A program made the position numbers and the translations under genes. Positions 56,263-64,000 of a stretch of DNA of 64,000 nt are shown here, piece after piece. The number at the start of each line of letters is the position of its first letter. Position 1 is the first letter of the stretch. The notes beneath the pieces were generated by a model, which searched no databases, had not been told where the DNA came from, and saw only the letters and a program-made list of their open reading frames with translations. The stretch lies in NCBI RefSeq assembly GCF_000209165.1, contig NC_009044.1, positions 124,001 through 188,000 of the forward strand. Direction: 5' to 3'. This DNA is from Scheffersomyces stipitis CBS 6054. Its lineage: Eukaryota > Ascomycota > Pichiomycetes > Serinales > Debaryomycetaceae.

Positions 56263-59172
56263 ATGCTTATGGGACTCAAGGCCGCCACTTTGGCCGTATT
56301 GGTTGCTGCTTACATAGATCATGCAGATGCTTTCTTGAACTTAGACTTGTCCAAGTCTCTTTCGATTTCCAAGTCTCTTTCCATTGGTAAGAGCGTTTCT
56401 CTAGACAAGGGCCTTTCCTTAAATAAGGACATTTCTGCTGGTGTTGGAGTCTCTATTGGCGGAGGAATATCCATTGAAAAAGGGATTTCCGCTGGAAAAG
56501 GTGTTTCTATTGATAAGGGAATTTCCATTGATAAAGACATCGAGGTTTCCATTTGTGCAAACAAAGTTATTCAATATGGGAAGACCATTGACTTCGACGC
56601 AGAACTCTCCAAGTCATTGGGTATCTCCTTGGACGTTTCCAAGCAGATTTCTTTAGGTAAAGATTTTTCATTAGGTGCTTCCATTGACAAGTCTATCTCT
56701 ATTGGTGTTTCTAAAGACGCAAGTGCAGACAAGTCTATTGGTCTCGGTATATCCAAGAGTATCGGTGTTGATGCTGGTGCTACTCTTGGTGTAGACAAAT
56801 CTGCTGGAGTTGGTATTTCTAAGAGTATCGGAGTTGGTGCTGATATTGGCGTTGGAGTTGATGCCTCAATTGATAAGTCAGCTGGTGTTGGTATTTCTAA
56901 GAGTATTGGCATTGGTGCCAGTGCTTCTCTTGGTGCAGACAAGTCTATTGGTATTGACAAGTCTGCTGGAGTTGGTATTTCTAAGAGTATTGGCATTGGT
57001 GCCAGTGCTTCTCTTGGTGCAGACAAGTCTATTGGTATTGACAAGTCTGCTGGAGTTGGTATTTCCAAGAGCATCGGAGTTGGTGCTTCCCTTGGTGTTG
57101 ATGCTTCTCTTGGTGTTGATGCTTCCAAGTCTGCAGGTGTTGGTATTTCAAAAGACGTTGGTGCTTCTGTTGGTGTTGATGCTTCCAAGTCTGCAGGTGT
57201 TGGAATTTCCAAAGAAATTGGCGCTTCTGTTGGTGTTGACGCATCAGCAGATATCGAAAAGTCTGCAGGCGTTGGCATTTCGAAGAGTATTGATGCCTCT
57301 GTTGGCGTTCAAAAGTCTATCGGTAAGAGATCACTTGCTGTTGCTCCAGCCGCAAGCCTTTCTATTTCCAAAGTTGCTTCCATCGGTGGAGGTTTCTTCG
57401 ATGTTGACCTTCAATTCCAAGCTGCGGCTGCCGTATACTTGCAAAAGACTTTTGGATCTGCTGCTGACAAGGAAGTCACTATTTCTGGTACAGGTACTGG
57501 TGACGTTTCTCTTACTAAGGATGCTTCTCTCGACGACGCTTTTGATTTCGGTGCTACTGTTTCTATCCAAGCTGAAAAGAATGGTGACCTCTATTGTTTA
57601 CCCTCCAACTTCACTATCGGCTTCGATTTCTCCAAGAGTGCCTCTCTCGATCTCTGGAAGAGCTTGGGCTTCTCCAAGGATTTCTCTTTCTCCTTGACCA
57701 AGGACTTGTCTATTGAAAAGGATGTTTCCATTTCTGCCAGAAACTTGGGCATTTCTGCGTCTCTTGACATTGGTGCTGACATCAGCATTGCTAAGAGCTT
57801 CGGTATTTCCAAGGATCTCCTGATTGTCTTTGATGCAGTGAAGACTACCGACTTAACTTTGCCTCAATTCTGTTGGAAGGTATGTGAAGAACCTGCTATT
57901 TCTTCGTCTTCTGTTGAAACTACTACTGCTTCCACCTCTACTACTGAAGAAACAACCGAAACCTCTTCTACTGAAATCTCCACCGAAGAATCTACCAGTG
58001 CTTCCTCTACTGAGGAAACAACCGAAACGTCTTCTACTGAAATTTCCACCGAAGAATCCACCAGTGCTTCGTCTACTGAAGAATCTATCAGTGCTTCCTC
58101 TACCGAAGAATCTAGCAATGATTCTTCCTCTGCTGAAGAAACAACTTCTTCAGAAGCTTACTCCACAGGTTCTACCGAATCTGACATCTCTTCTGAATCT
58201 CCTGTCAGCTCTCCTGTCAGCTCTCCTGTCAGCTCTTCTGTTGAAGCTACTTCTTCTACCATTTCAGGCGAAGCTGATGTGACTTCTTACACTGATGTCT
58301 ATGTCACTGAAACGACTGTTCTTACTATTACCAGCTGTGAAGAAGACAAGTGTACCACCAAGGCTGTTACTACAGGTGTTATCTACATCACTGAAACTGA
58401 GACTACTTATACCACCTACTGTCCTTTGTCCACCGAATCCGAAGAAGCTTCTGAAACCCCCTTTGCATCTGTTTCCAAACTTCCCCAGGCTGCTGAAACT
58501 TCTGAAGTTGCCGAAGAAGAAACAGACACCGTTACTCAAACCACTGTTGTGACGATCACTAGCTGCGAAGAAGACAAGTGCTCTGCTACTGAAGTCACCA
58601 CTGGTGTTGTATACGTAACTGACGTTGACACGACTTACACTACCTACTGTCCATTGACTTCAGAAGAAGCTCCAACTCCACTGTTATCTTTGGAAGAAGA
58701 TTCTACTACCACTGTTAACGTGACCTCTACCATCACCACCTCCACTTCTGCTGTTGAAACCCCAGTAGCAGCCATTGAGACTCCATCGACTGCTTCTGAG
58801 ACCCCAGTTGCTTTTGAAACTGAGACTCCAGAAGCTGAAGCTGCCCTTGAAACTGAGACTCCAGAAGCTGAAGCTGCTCTTGAAACTGACGCTCCAGCTG
58901 CTCCTGCTGAAGTTCCAGAAGTTGAAAGTTACGTTTCTAGTGTTGTTGAAGGTGAAACCCCTGCTTCAGCACCAGTCTCATCTGCCGAGACTCCTGTGCC
59001 AATTGCTCCCGCTGCTCCAGAAACTTCTTCACCTCTTGCCCCAGAAGTTGCTACTTTCTCACCGCAAAACGCTACTGTTCCAGTTTATGTTCCAGCCGAA
59101 GGTTCTGCCAGCAAGACTTATATATCGGGGGCTGCCGCTTTGGCTGTTGTATTTTTCTTTTTCAACTTCTAA
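56263..59172 (+). CDS. GPI-anchored repeat-rich cell-wall protein (adhesin-like)
   Basis: The 969-aa protein has a signal peptide (about 1-23). Eleven uninterrupted hexapeptides of form x-Lys/Gly-x-Ile/Leu/Val-Ser-Ile/Leu/Ala follow (residues 30-95). A Ser-Ala-Gly-Val-Gly-Ile-Ser-Lys repeat region (about 130-355) comes next. It includes two near-identical tandem 28-residue units (207-262), and a Lys-Arg (possible Kex2 site) lies near 355. A more complex domain (about 360-540) is followed by a Ser/Thr/Glu-rich stalk. Two copies of a module ending Thr-Thr-Tyr-Thr-Thr-Tyr-Cys-Pro-Leu follow, then an Ala/Pro/Glu region, and a hydrophobic C-terminal GPI signal with a likely attachment site near 947-948. 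The overall plan matches CTG-clade wall adhesins (Hyr/Iff/Hwp-like stalk), but the N-terminal repeats are not ones I recognise. A function in adhesion is inference. Confidence 0.85.
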   Translation: MLMGLKAATLAVLVAAYIDHADAFLNLDLSKSLSISKSLSIGKSVSLDKGLSLNKDISAGVGVSIGGGISIEKGISAGKGVSIDKGISIDKDIEVSICANKVIQYGKTIDFDAELSKSLGISLDVSKQISLGKDFSLGASIDKSISIGVSKDASADKSIGLGISKSIGVDAGATLGVDKSAGVGISKSIGVGADIGVGVDASIDKSAGVGISKSIGIGASASLGADKSIGIDKSAGVGISKSIGIGASASLGADKSIGIDKSAGVGISKSIGVGASLGVDASLGVDASKSAGVGISKDVGASVGVDASKSAGVGISKEIGASVGVDASADIEKSAGVGISKSIDASVGVQKSIGKRSLAVAPAASLSISKVASIGGGFFDVDLQFQAAAAVYLQKTFGSAADKEVTISGTGTGDVSLTKDASLDDAFDFGATVSIQAEKNGDLYCLPSNFTIGFDFSKSASLDLWKSLGFSKDFSFSLTKDLSIEKDVSISARNLGISASLDIGADISIAKSFGISKDLLIVFDAVKTTDLTLPQFCWKVCEEPAISSSSVETTTASTSTTEETTETSSTEISTEESTSASSTEETTETSSTEISTEESTSASSTEESISASSTEESSNDSSSAEETTSSEAYSTGSTESDISSESPVSSPVSSPVSSSVEATSSTISGEADVTSYTDVYVTETTVLTITSCEEDKCTTKAVTTGVIYITETETTYTTYCPLSTESEEASETPFASVSKLPQAAETSEVAEEETDTVTQTTVVTITSCEEDKCSATEVTTGVVYVTDVDTTYTTYCPLTSEEAPTPLLSLEEDSTTTVNVTSTITTSTSAVETPVAAIETPSTASETPVAFETETPEAEAALETETPEAEAALETDAPAAPAEVPEVESYVSSVVEGETPASAPVSSAETPVPIAPAAPETSSPLAPEVATFSPQNATVPVYVPAEGSASKTYISGAAALAVVFFFFNF
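56881..57048 (+). repeat. 84-bp tandem duplication in the cell-wall gene
   Basis: Units at 56881-56964 and 56965-57048 differ by one base seen (GGTGTTGG against GGAGTTGG). Each encodes 28 residues. Near-identity points to recent duplication or gene conversion. Confidence 0.92.
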
Positions 59173-59433
59173 AGTTGCCCAGTTGCCCGCATAGGTTTCG
59201 ATGAGTCCGACCAATATTCATATTTTCGAGAACATTCTGTTCATTATTAGTACTTTTTTCTTCATATGCTTCATGCAAATGGCTGGGCCCCTTTATTCTA
59301 TGTATACTTATGATACCCTTTCCAATATTAATTTCCTTGAGTTATATTGCACAACAATATATATTACTATCACATTAAAAATGCTGGCTGTAATCTTGCG
59401 AGTGTTTATTATTTACAAATGTTTCTGTGTTGT

Positions 59434-60765
59434 TCAGTTGGAGCCATCCTCCACCTTGTCACCGTTCTTATTGGTCACTTGTTCCCTCGTATTCTTTCTT
59501 CTTGGCCACAACGACGGTAAGCGAACTACCTGGAATCGTGGTTCTATACATCTCTCGATAAACCATGCTCGTAGCCTATTCTCAATAAGTGACGAAATTT
59601 TAGGAACATCTTGTAGTTTAGCACGGGCACCAATGAGTGACTTAACCGTGAACTCTAAACGATAGTCTGGTGAAAATGAGAACATCAATGCAGTTCCATC
59701 ATTGGGATCATCTTTAGAGTGCTTCCTTTGTGCTGTATGACTGGAACTATCTGGGGTAGAAATTACTTCATCATGACTAGAATCACCTCCAGGGGAGCCC
59801 GCTGAATGCGATCTACTCATCGGTTCGCCAGGTTCTGGAGAATTGTGAGCACTCAATTCAGCAAATTCCGGATCAGCTGTATTGATAAGTGAAACTGTCA
59901 AACATCCAGAAAAACGTACCATAGACACTGAAAGCTGAACGGGCAAGACAGCTGTTAAAGGTCTGGGATGGTTCAACAACAACTTCGTCTCTATTCCCAA
60001 TGTCAAAGTATCGGAAAGATCCACATCTATTTTGGCTTCTAGTCTACCTGAACCATCCTTACTGTGTTTTATTCTACAGTTGGAAAAGATGGGGAAATCG
60101 TCACCAATGTCGATTTCGGTCAAGTTAATCTTATCCAAATACTCCGGAAGTTCCAGCTTCAATAAGAAATTGTTGAGCGAATGATATATGTTGTCTGAAA
60201 GAAGGGCCTCAGACCGTAGCTGAGCAATGGTCTGCGCCACAAGAACATTGAACCAGTCCAACGATTCAGGAGAATGGTTATCTACATCGTAATACGTCTT
60301 TTCGAGAATGGCAGCAACTTTTGCGTTTGAAGCTGTGGTTTCACTGTCATCATCCGGATCTGCATCGTCAGAAGAGCTCTGGTCCTTCTTGTCTCGTTTG
60401 ACAATAACTACAGAGGCATCTTTAGTTATACTACTTTTGGCCAACGCTGGTGAAGATTCCGCGAAAACAAAAAACTTGATGAAGATGACAATAACGAATA
60501 CTACACTCAATTGACCCACTATCAAACCCTGGGTAAAACTCCAAGTATTCGATGGTATATATACTTGGCTGTCGTGATATTGATGCAGAAGCAAGTAGTT
60601 GTTGTTGAGGCTATCGTCAGGTTTTGAACCTAGAACATGCGAATCTTGTTGCTGTTGAAACAACTCATCCCGGTGACGCTTCAATTGCTCTTGTAGTTGT
60701 TCCAAACTAAGCAAGTTCAGCAGCGGAAGTACTCTGGAGAGGTCAGAAGTTTCTAGATCTGCCAT
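59434..60765 (-). CDS. MMM1: ERMES subunit Mmm1 (maintenance of mitochondrial morphology 1)
   Basis: The 443-aa protein starts at ATG 60765; the longer frame opens only with TTG. A lumenal N-terminus is followed by a single membrane segment (about 79-101), then a cytosolic SMP lipid-transfer domain (about 180-400) with the conserved block Leu-Asp-Trp-Phe-Asn-Val-Leu-Val-Ala-Gln-Thr-Ile near residue 165-180. A Ser/His-rich insertion interrupts the domain near 305-350. Mmm1 is the ER-anchored subunit of the ER-mitochondria encounter structure, pairing with Mdm12 to move phospholipids. The C-terminal tail is short and basic. Confidence 0.94.
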   Translation of the reverse strand: MADLETSDLSRVLPLLNLLSLEQLQEQLKRHRDELFQQQQDSHVLGSKPDDSLNNNYLLLHQYHDSQVYIPSNTWSFTQGLIVGQLSVVFVIVIFIKFFVFAESSPALAKSSITKDASVVIVKRDKKDQSSSDDADPDDDSETTASNAKVAAILEKTYYDVDNHSPESLDWFNVLVAQTIAQLRSEALLSDNIYHSLNNFLLKLELPEYLDKINLTEIDIGDDFPIFSNCRIKHSKDGSGRLEAKIDVDLSDTLTLGIETKLLLNHPRPLTAVLPVQLSVSMVRFSGCLTVSLINTADPEFAELSAHNSPEPGEPMSRSHSAGSPGGDSSHDEVISTPDSSSHTAQRKHSKDDPNDGTALMFSFSPDYRLEFTVKSLIGARAKLQDVPKISSLIENRLRAWFIERCIEPRFQVVRLPSLWPRRKNTREQVTNKNGDKVEDGSN

Positions 60766-61210
60766 TATGGAACAGGAAAAAAAGTAAACAACGTCGGGAT
60801 AGCTCAACAATTATAGCTGCAGAGAGACGAGCCATAAACACTTCGTTTATTAGAATGTAGTGATACAGAAGAAGATCAATCGAAGTTGTTTGTAGAATAA
60901 GACGATTTTGAAATTTCCATACTTTACATTATGTACAGGAATGATATAGAGACCAATATTTCTGAATATGGAGAGAAGTTGAAATACCAATGTATTCAAT
61001 TTAGAGATTAACACTCTTCTTCTAATACAATAATCCAGATTCACAAGTAAAATTATTTTAGAATAGTTTTATAATTTTCACTTATCCCACTTTCTCTCTA
61101 ACAATCCACAATCTAAGTATAGGTCTACATCCTTTCTCAGCAAATATATATCAAAGGCATAAAAAGAACTAAAAAGGCGAAGACTTTTCGGCCGAGCGAA
61201 CACTGTGCAA
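60766..61210. other. Intergenic region PCT1-MMM1 (both minus)
   Basis: The 445 AT-rich bases are the MMM1 promoter and the PCT1 3' flank. A 64-codon frame on the minus strand (60850-61044) shows no recognisable content and is not called. Confidence 0.45.
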
Positions 61211-62638
61211 TCATTTCTTAGACTTCGTGGTCTTCTTTTTCTTGGGTGTAGCGATAGGTCTGGAAGGAGATGATGCAATTTCCGACTTAACTGCACTAGT
61301 AGACGATTTGAGTCTAGAGGCCCTTTCAGCCCTTTTATTCCTAGAAGAAACCAACGTCTTTGTAGAGTCGGTGTCATGGTCTTCATCGTTAGCAGAGTCA
61401 TCATCCTGGTCACGTGTGATCCATTCCTTAACATTGGCAAAGATGGACTTGGGGCTGTTGAGCTCTTTGTTAGCATTTCCTATATATTTGGCTGCGAAAT
61501 CTGTGAGAGGAGAATATGCTCTGAATGGTACGTCTTCTGAATCGGAATTAGCATTCGAGCCGGCGTTGCTGGTGCTGTCCAAAAATGACTGGACATCGAC
61601 TCTTTTGCCTCTCATGAACTCTCTGATTTCGAAATACAAGTCTCGGGAGACATTGTTCAAGTTCTCTTTATTCTTCATCCAATAGCTCCTGAAGTCACTC
61701 ATGTGCTTCTTAATTTCCAATTCGTTTTTCTTCAACCAGCTGACATTGAGCTCTTTTCTGGTGGCTCCACGGGCAAAGTTACGCATCAAGTACTTGTCAT
61801 AGTCCCGGATAATCTTGGTGATGATATCTGAGGTCGAAATACCTTCTGTCCTCTGAGTTGTTAAAAACATGCCCAACTCCTTGATAGGCTTGTAGATGTC
61901 ATCAGTATCTGCTGAGGCATACGGCAAATCATCGTGGGCTACATAGTCGATCTTGTGATCCTTCAAGAATTCTGGAGTGACACACCAAGGTGCGTTTGGC
62001 ACTACTTCGTCAACCCATTTACAGTGGAGAAGGGTCTCACAACGCTGCGGATCCGTCAACACCGTCAATCCCTTTCTCTTATGTGTTTCGACATCTGAAG
62101 GAACACCACACACCAACTCCACGCTCGGAAACGCTTTTTTTGCCTGTTCCAATTGCTTCATATGGCCCAAATGGAACAAATCAAATACTCCATCAGCGTA
62201 GATCCGGATGGGTCTGTCTTCTGGGGGGATATTGAATTTGAATCCATGTGGCCGGAACTTGCGCAAATGTTCTGGAAGTTCTTCGTCCAACTTCTTTTCA
62301 CGAGCCTCGAACTCTTCCTCCTCTTTAGTCTTGACTTTTCTACGTTTGTGTGCCGGTGCTTCATTGGATTCCGACTCTTTCTTAGATCCAGCACTCAGTT
62401 TCAGAATTGCTTTGGATCTCGTTACTTTGCCTATTCTCAGCTCATGGTCATCATCATCGTCACCTTCAGACTCACGTGGAGAGTCCATCGGTGTAGTCGC
62501 GTTTGAATCGTCCTCAAAGGCCCTCTTTCTCTTTCTCTTGAAAAGCAGAGTGATCTTTGGGCCCAACAGCTCCACCAGAAGCGTACGAGACAAGGGAGAC
62601 CCCGTTTTTTCTTCCGAAAAATTCGTGGAGGCAGCCAT
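61211..62638 (-). CDS. PCT1: Choline-phosphate cytidylyltransferase (CTP:phosphocholine)
   Basis: The 475-aa enzyme makes CDP-choline, the rate-limiting step of the Kennedy route to phosphatidylcholine. The catalytic domain (about 142-285) holds the nucleotidyltransferase HxGH motif His-Leu-Gly-His at 156-159 and Arg-Thr-Glu-Gly-Ile-Ser-Thr-Ser at 263-270. The N-terminus has a Lys/Arg cluster near 34-40 and 98-104 (nuclear localisation) and acidic stretches. An amphipathic helical region after the catalytic domain (about 285-320) should be the membrane-sensing helix. The C-terminus is Ser/Thr-rich and basic. Length is close to yeast Pct1 (424 aa). A CACGTG core occurs within the coding region near 61410, probably by chance. 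Confidence 0.95.
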   Translation of the reverse strand: MAASTNFSEEKTGSPLSRTLLVELLGPKITLLFKRKRKRAFEDDSNATTPMDSPRESEGDDDDDHELRIGKVTRSKAILKLSAGSKKESESNEAPAHKRRKVKTKEEEEFEAREKKLDEELPEHLRKFRPHGFKFNIPPEDRPIRIYADGVFDLFHLGHMKQLEQAKKAFPSVELVCGVPSDVETHKRKGLTVLTDPQRCETLLHCKWVDEVVPNAPWCVTPEFLKDHKIDYVAHDDLPYASADTDDIYKPIKELGMFLTTQRTEGISTSDIITKIIRDYDKYLMRNFARGATRKELNVSWLKKNELEIKKHMSDFRSYWMKNKENLNNVSRDLYFEIREFMRGKRVDVQSFLDSTSNAGSNANSDSEDVPFRAYSPLTDFAAKYIGNANKELNSPKSIFANVKEWITRDQDDDSANDEDHDTDSTKTLVSSRNKRAERASRLKSSTSAVKSEIASSPSRPIATPKKKKTTKSKK

Positions 62639-63562
62639 AGGGTTACACAGATAGTAATTGAAAGCTTAAAAGAACACTTCAGGCTAACAGGGACAGACCC
62701 AATGGTGTTGAGGAAAGAAAGAAGACAAACAAGGAGTGAAGAATCTGATATTTGGAAAATTGAGCTAAATTTGTGTACAGGAACAAATAAGTGATTCGAT
62801 TTCACAGGCGAAGCTGGATGGAGAGATTATCAACGGGAAGTTGTATTAAGAAGAATTACGAAGTATACAAATAGCAAGGGTCAATTAGAATCTTGGTTCG
62901 GAAACGATTGTTTCGGTTTTTGCAGTATAATTGGTACAACGACAAGGCGTAGCTCTGTTATCATGTGCAAGAGTGAAAGAGTCAATTAATATGAGATTAT
63001 AAAACGGGAAACGAGAAAACAGTTCCTGTTATTAGAAAACACTAGCATGTCAAGCTGAAATCAATGACCAGATCAGGCTTGTATTAGACACTGGTGTTCT
63101 TTGCCTGACTTGACCTGAACTTCATTGAATAGAAATGGCTGTGAAATTCATATACTGATCCTGCAGAAATAATTTCCGAAGCAACCTAATGGCTAAATAG
63201 AGTGAAGTTCTGGGGTAGATTTAATTTGAACTTTTTCACAGATTGTTGATTTCATATACTACATTTTCCTTTTGGTTTCGTCTCAAAGTAACTTATTTTT
63301 GACTCAAATACCAACCAGCAATTATCATATTAACAATTGCGTTTACGATCAGCTTGCACTTCTAGATGTACCTTGATTTTCATCAATACTAGAGAAATCA
63401 ATAGAACCAATTTGGCACATTATCAAATCAATATCTGTTGAAAATTTATTCTTGCAATTCCAGTCTACAACTATCAATACTTCAATTGACACAGTAGCAC
63501 TTTCAAGTATTGTCTATCTTTATCTGAAGGCCCATATCTATATAAAATAGTAACTGTCTATA
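62639..63562. other. Divergent intergenic region PCT1/YCH1
   Basis: The 924 AT-rich bases hold no convincing ORF or RNA gene. TATATAAAA at 63539-63547 is only 16 bases from the YCH1 ATG, too close to be its TATA box. Nothing else is identified. Confidence 0.45.
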
Positions 63563-64000
63563 ATGTCCAGACACACCCTTTCGGATCTCAAGTATATCAA
63601 GTCATCAACTCTTCGAACCTGGTTTCAAGGCGGCTCTCCTCATGGAAAGGGAAAGTTTGCAGTTGTAGATGTACGGGACAGCGACTTTGTAGGTGGCCAT
63701 ATCCGTGGCTGCTACCACTATCCCGCAGGTAACTTCCACTATACGCTTCCAGAATTGCAGCAGAGACTCATGGATAATGAGATAAACGATGTTGTGTTCC
63801 ATTGTGCTTTATCACAAGTCAGAGGCCCCTCATCCTCTTTGAAATTCTTGCGATCTTTGGACGATATTAAAGATAACAACTTGAAAAAGTACTTTGACAA
63901 TGTTCATGTCTACGTTTTGAAGGGAGGCTTTACCAGATGGCAGGCCAAGTACGGTGAAGACGAAGAAGTCACTGAGGGATACGAAAAAGACATCTGGCAA
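63563..64000 (+). CDS. YCH1: Rhodanese/Cdc25-fold phosphatase, YCH1 type, 3' end missing
   Basis: The frame opens at ATG 63563 and is still open at the window edge after 146 codons. The rhodanese-like fold is shown by Val-Val-Asp-Val-Arg-Asp near residue 37-42 and by the active-site loop His-Cys-x5-Arg (Cys81, Arg87) with the sequence Cys-Ala-Leu-Ser-Gln-Val-Arg-Gly-Pro. Val-Leu-Lys-Gly-Gly-Phe-x-Arg-Trp then follows, as in yeast Ych1 and the arsenate reductase Arr2. Ych1 is about 148 residues, so only a few codons are probably missing. Ych1 has phosphatase activity in vitro. Arr2-type arsenate reduction is an alternative. Confidence 0.9.
   Translation, partial: MSRHTLSDLKYIKSSTLRTWFQGGSPHGKGKFAVVDVRDSDFVGGHIRGCYHYPAGNFHYTLPELQQRLMDNEINDVVFHCALSQVRGPSSSLKFLRSLDDIKDNNLKKYFDNVHVYVLKGGFTRWQAKYGEDEEVTEGYEKDIWQ

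Noticed and set aside
56571..57278. 235-codon minus-strand frame opposite the wall-protein gene
   Set aside because: It is the antisense shadow of the tandem repeats; it has no signal peptide and no independent features.
63539..63547. TATATAAAA as YCH1 TATA box
   Set aside because: It is only 16 bases from the ATG, too close for a yeast TATA box unless a later ATG is used.

Overview
The window is nuclear DNA from a budding yeast. The evidence is compact, mostly intronless genes whose best matches by eye are Saccharomyces/Candida families, spliceosomal introns with GTAAGT donors and TACTAAC or TGCTAAC branch points, and an intron-containing tRNA-Tyr. I infer the CTG-Ser1 clade (Scheffersomyces/Candida-like). 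CTG codons are scarce (I see none in HIS5 or MRPS17). In the AIM3 repeats CTG sits where sister repeats carry polar Gln or His. The cell-wall protein has Candida-style Thr-Thr-Tyr-Cys-Pro-Leu modules. The species itself cannot be fixed from the window.

Left part (1-31 kb): the 3' end of a Gly/Ala/Pro-rich gene, a TRE1/TRE2-type transferrin-receptor-like protein, tRNA-Tyr, GCG1 (glutathione degradation), a tail-anchored PEX15/PEX26-like protein, NHA1 (Na+/H+ antiporter with an unusually small first exon), RAD17 (9-1-1 clamp), VMA6, COG8, ULS1 (SUMO-linked Swi2/Snf2-RING translocase), SEC72, an unrecognised gene, HIS5 with two Gcn4 sites, MRPS17, TOK1 (K+ channel) and a FUN26-type nucleoside transporter.

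Middle part (31-52 kb): AIM3/BBC1-type actin-patch protein with three internal repeats and a cysteine-proteinase-fold C-terminus, DPH2, a spliced TDA5-like SDR, spliced SPC2, MAG2 (TDA5 and MAG2 are also neighbours in S. cerevisiae), a methionine-type permease, a secreted SurE-like phosphatase behind a 2-kb upstream region, an NMD5/SXM1-type importin, and tRNA-Gly(CCC).

Right part (52-64 kb): a 4.3-kb gene-poor tract with decayed coding remnants, part of which resembles a FAR1/MULE-type DNA-binding domain. It is followed by a GPI-anchored repeat-rich cell-wall protein with eleven uninterrupted hexapeptides, then MMM1 (ERMES), PCT1 (phosphatidylcholine synthesis) and the 5' part of YCH1.

The genes are mainly housekeeping and have no operon logic. 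Recurrent themes are membrane and ion homeostasis (NHA1, TOK1, VMA6, FUN26) and ER/Golgi trafficking (SEC72, SPC2, COG8, MMM1). A TCACGTGA (Cbf1-type) octamer recurs in about seven upstream regions. The most interesting items are three short first exons that ordinary ORF calling misses, the hexapeptide cell-wall protein, the AIM3 repeats and retained Cys/His pair, and the decayed tract before the cell-wall gene.
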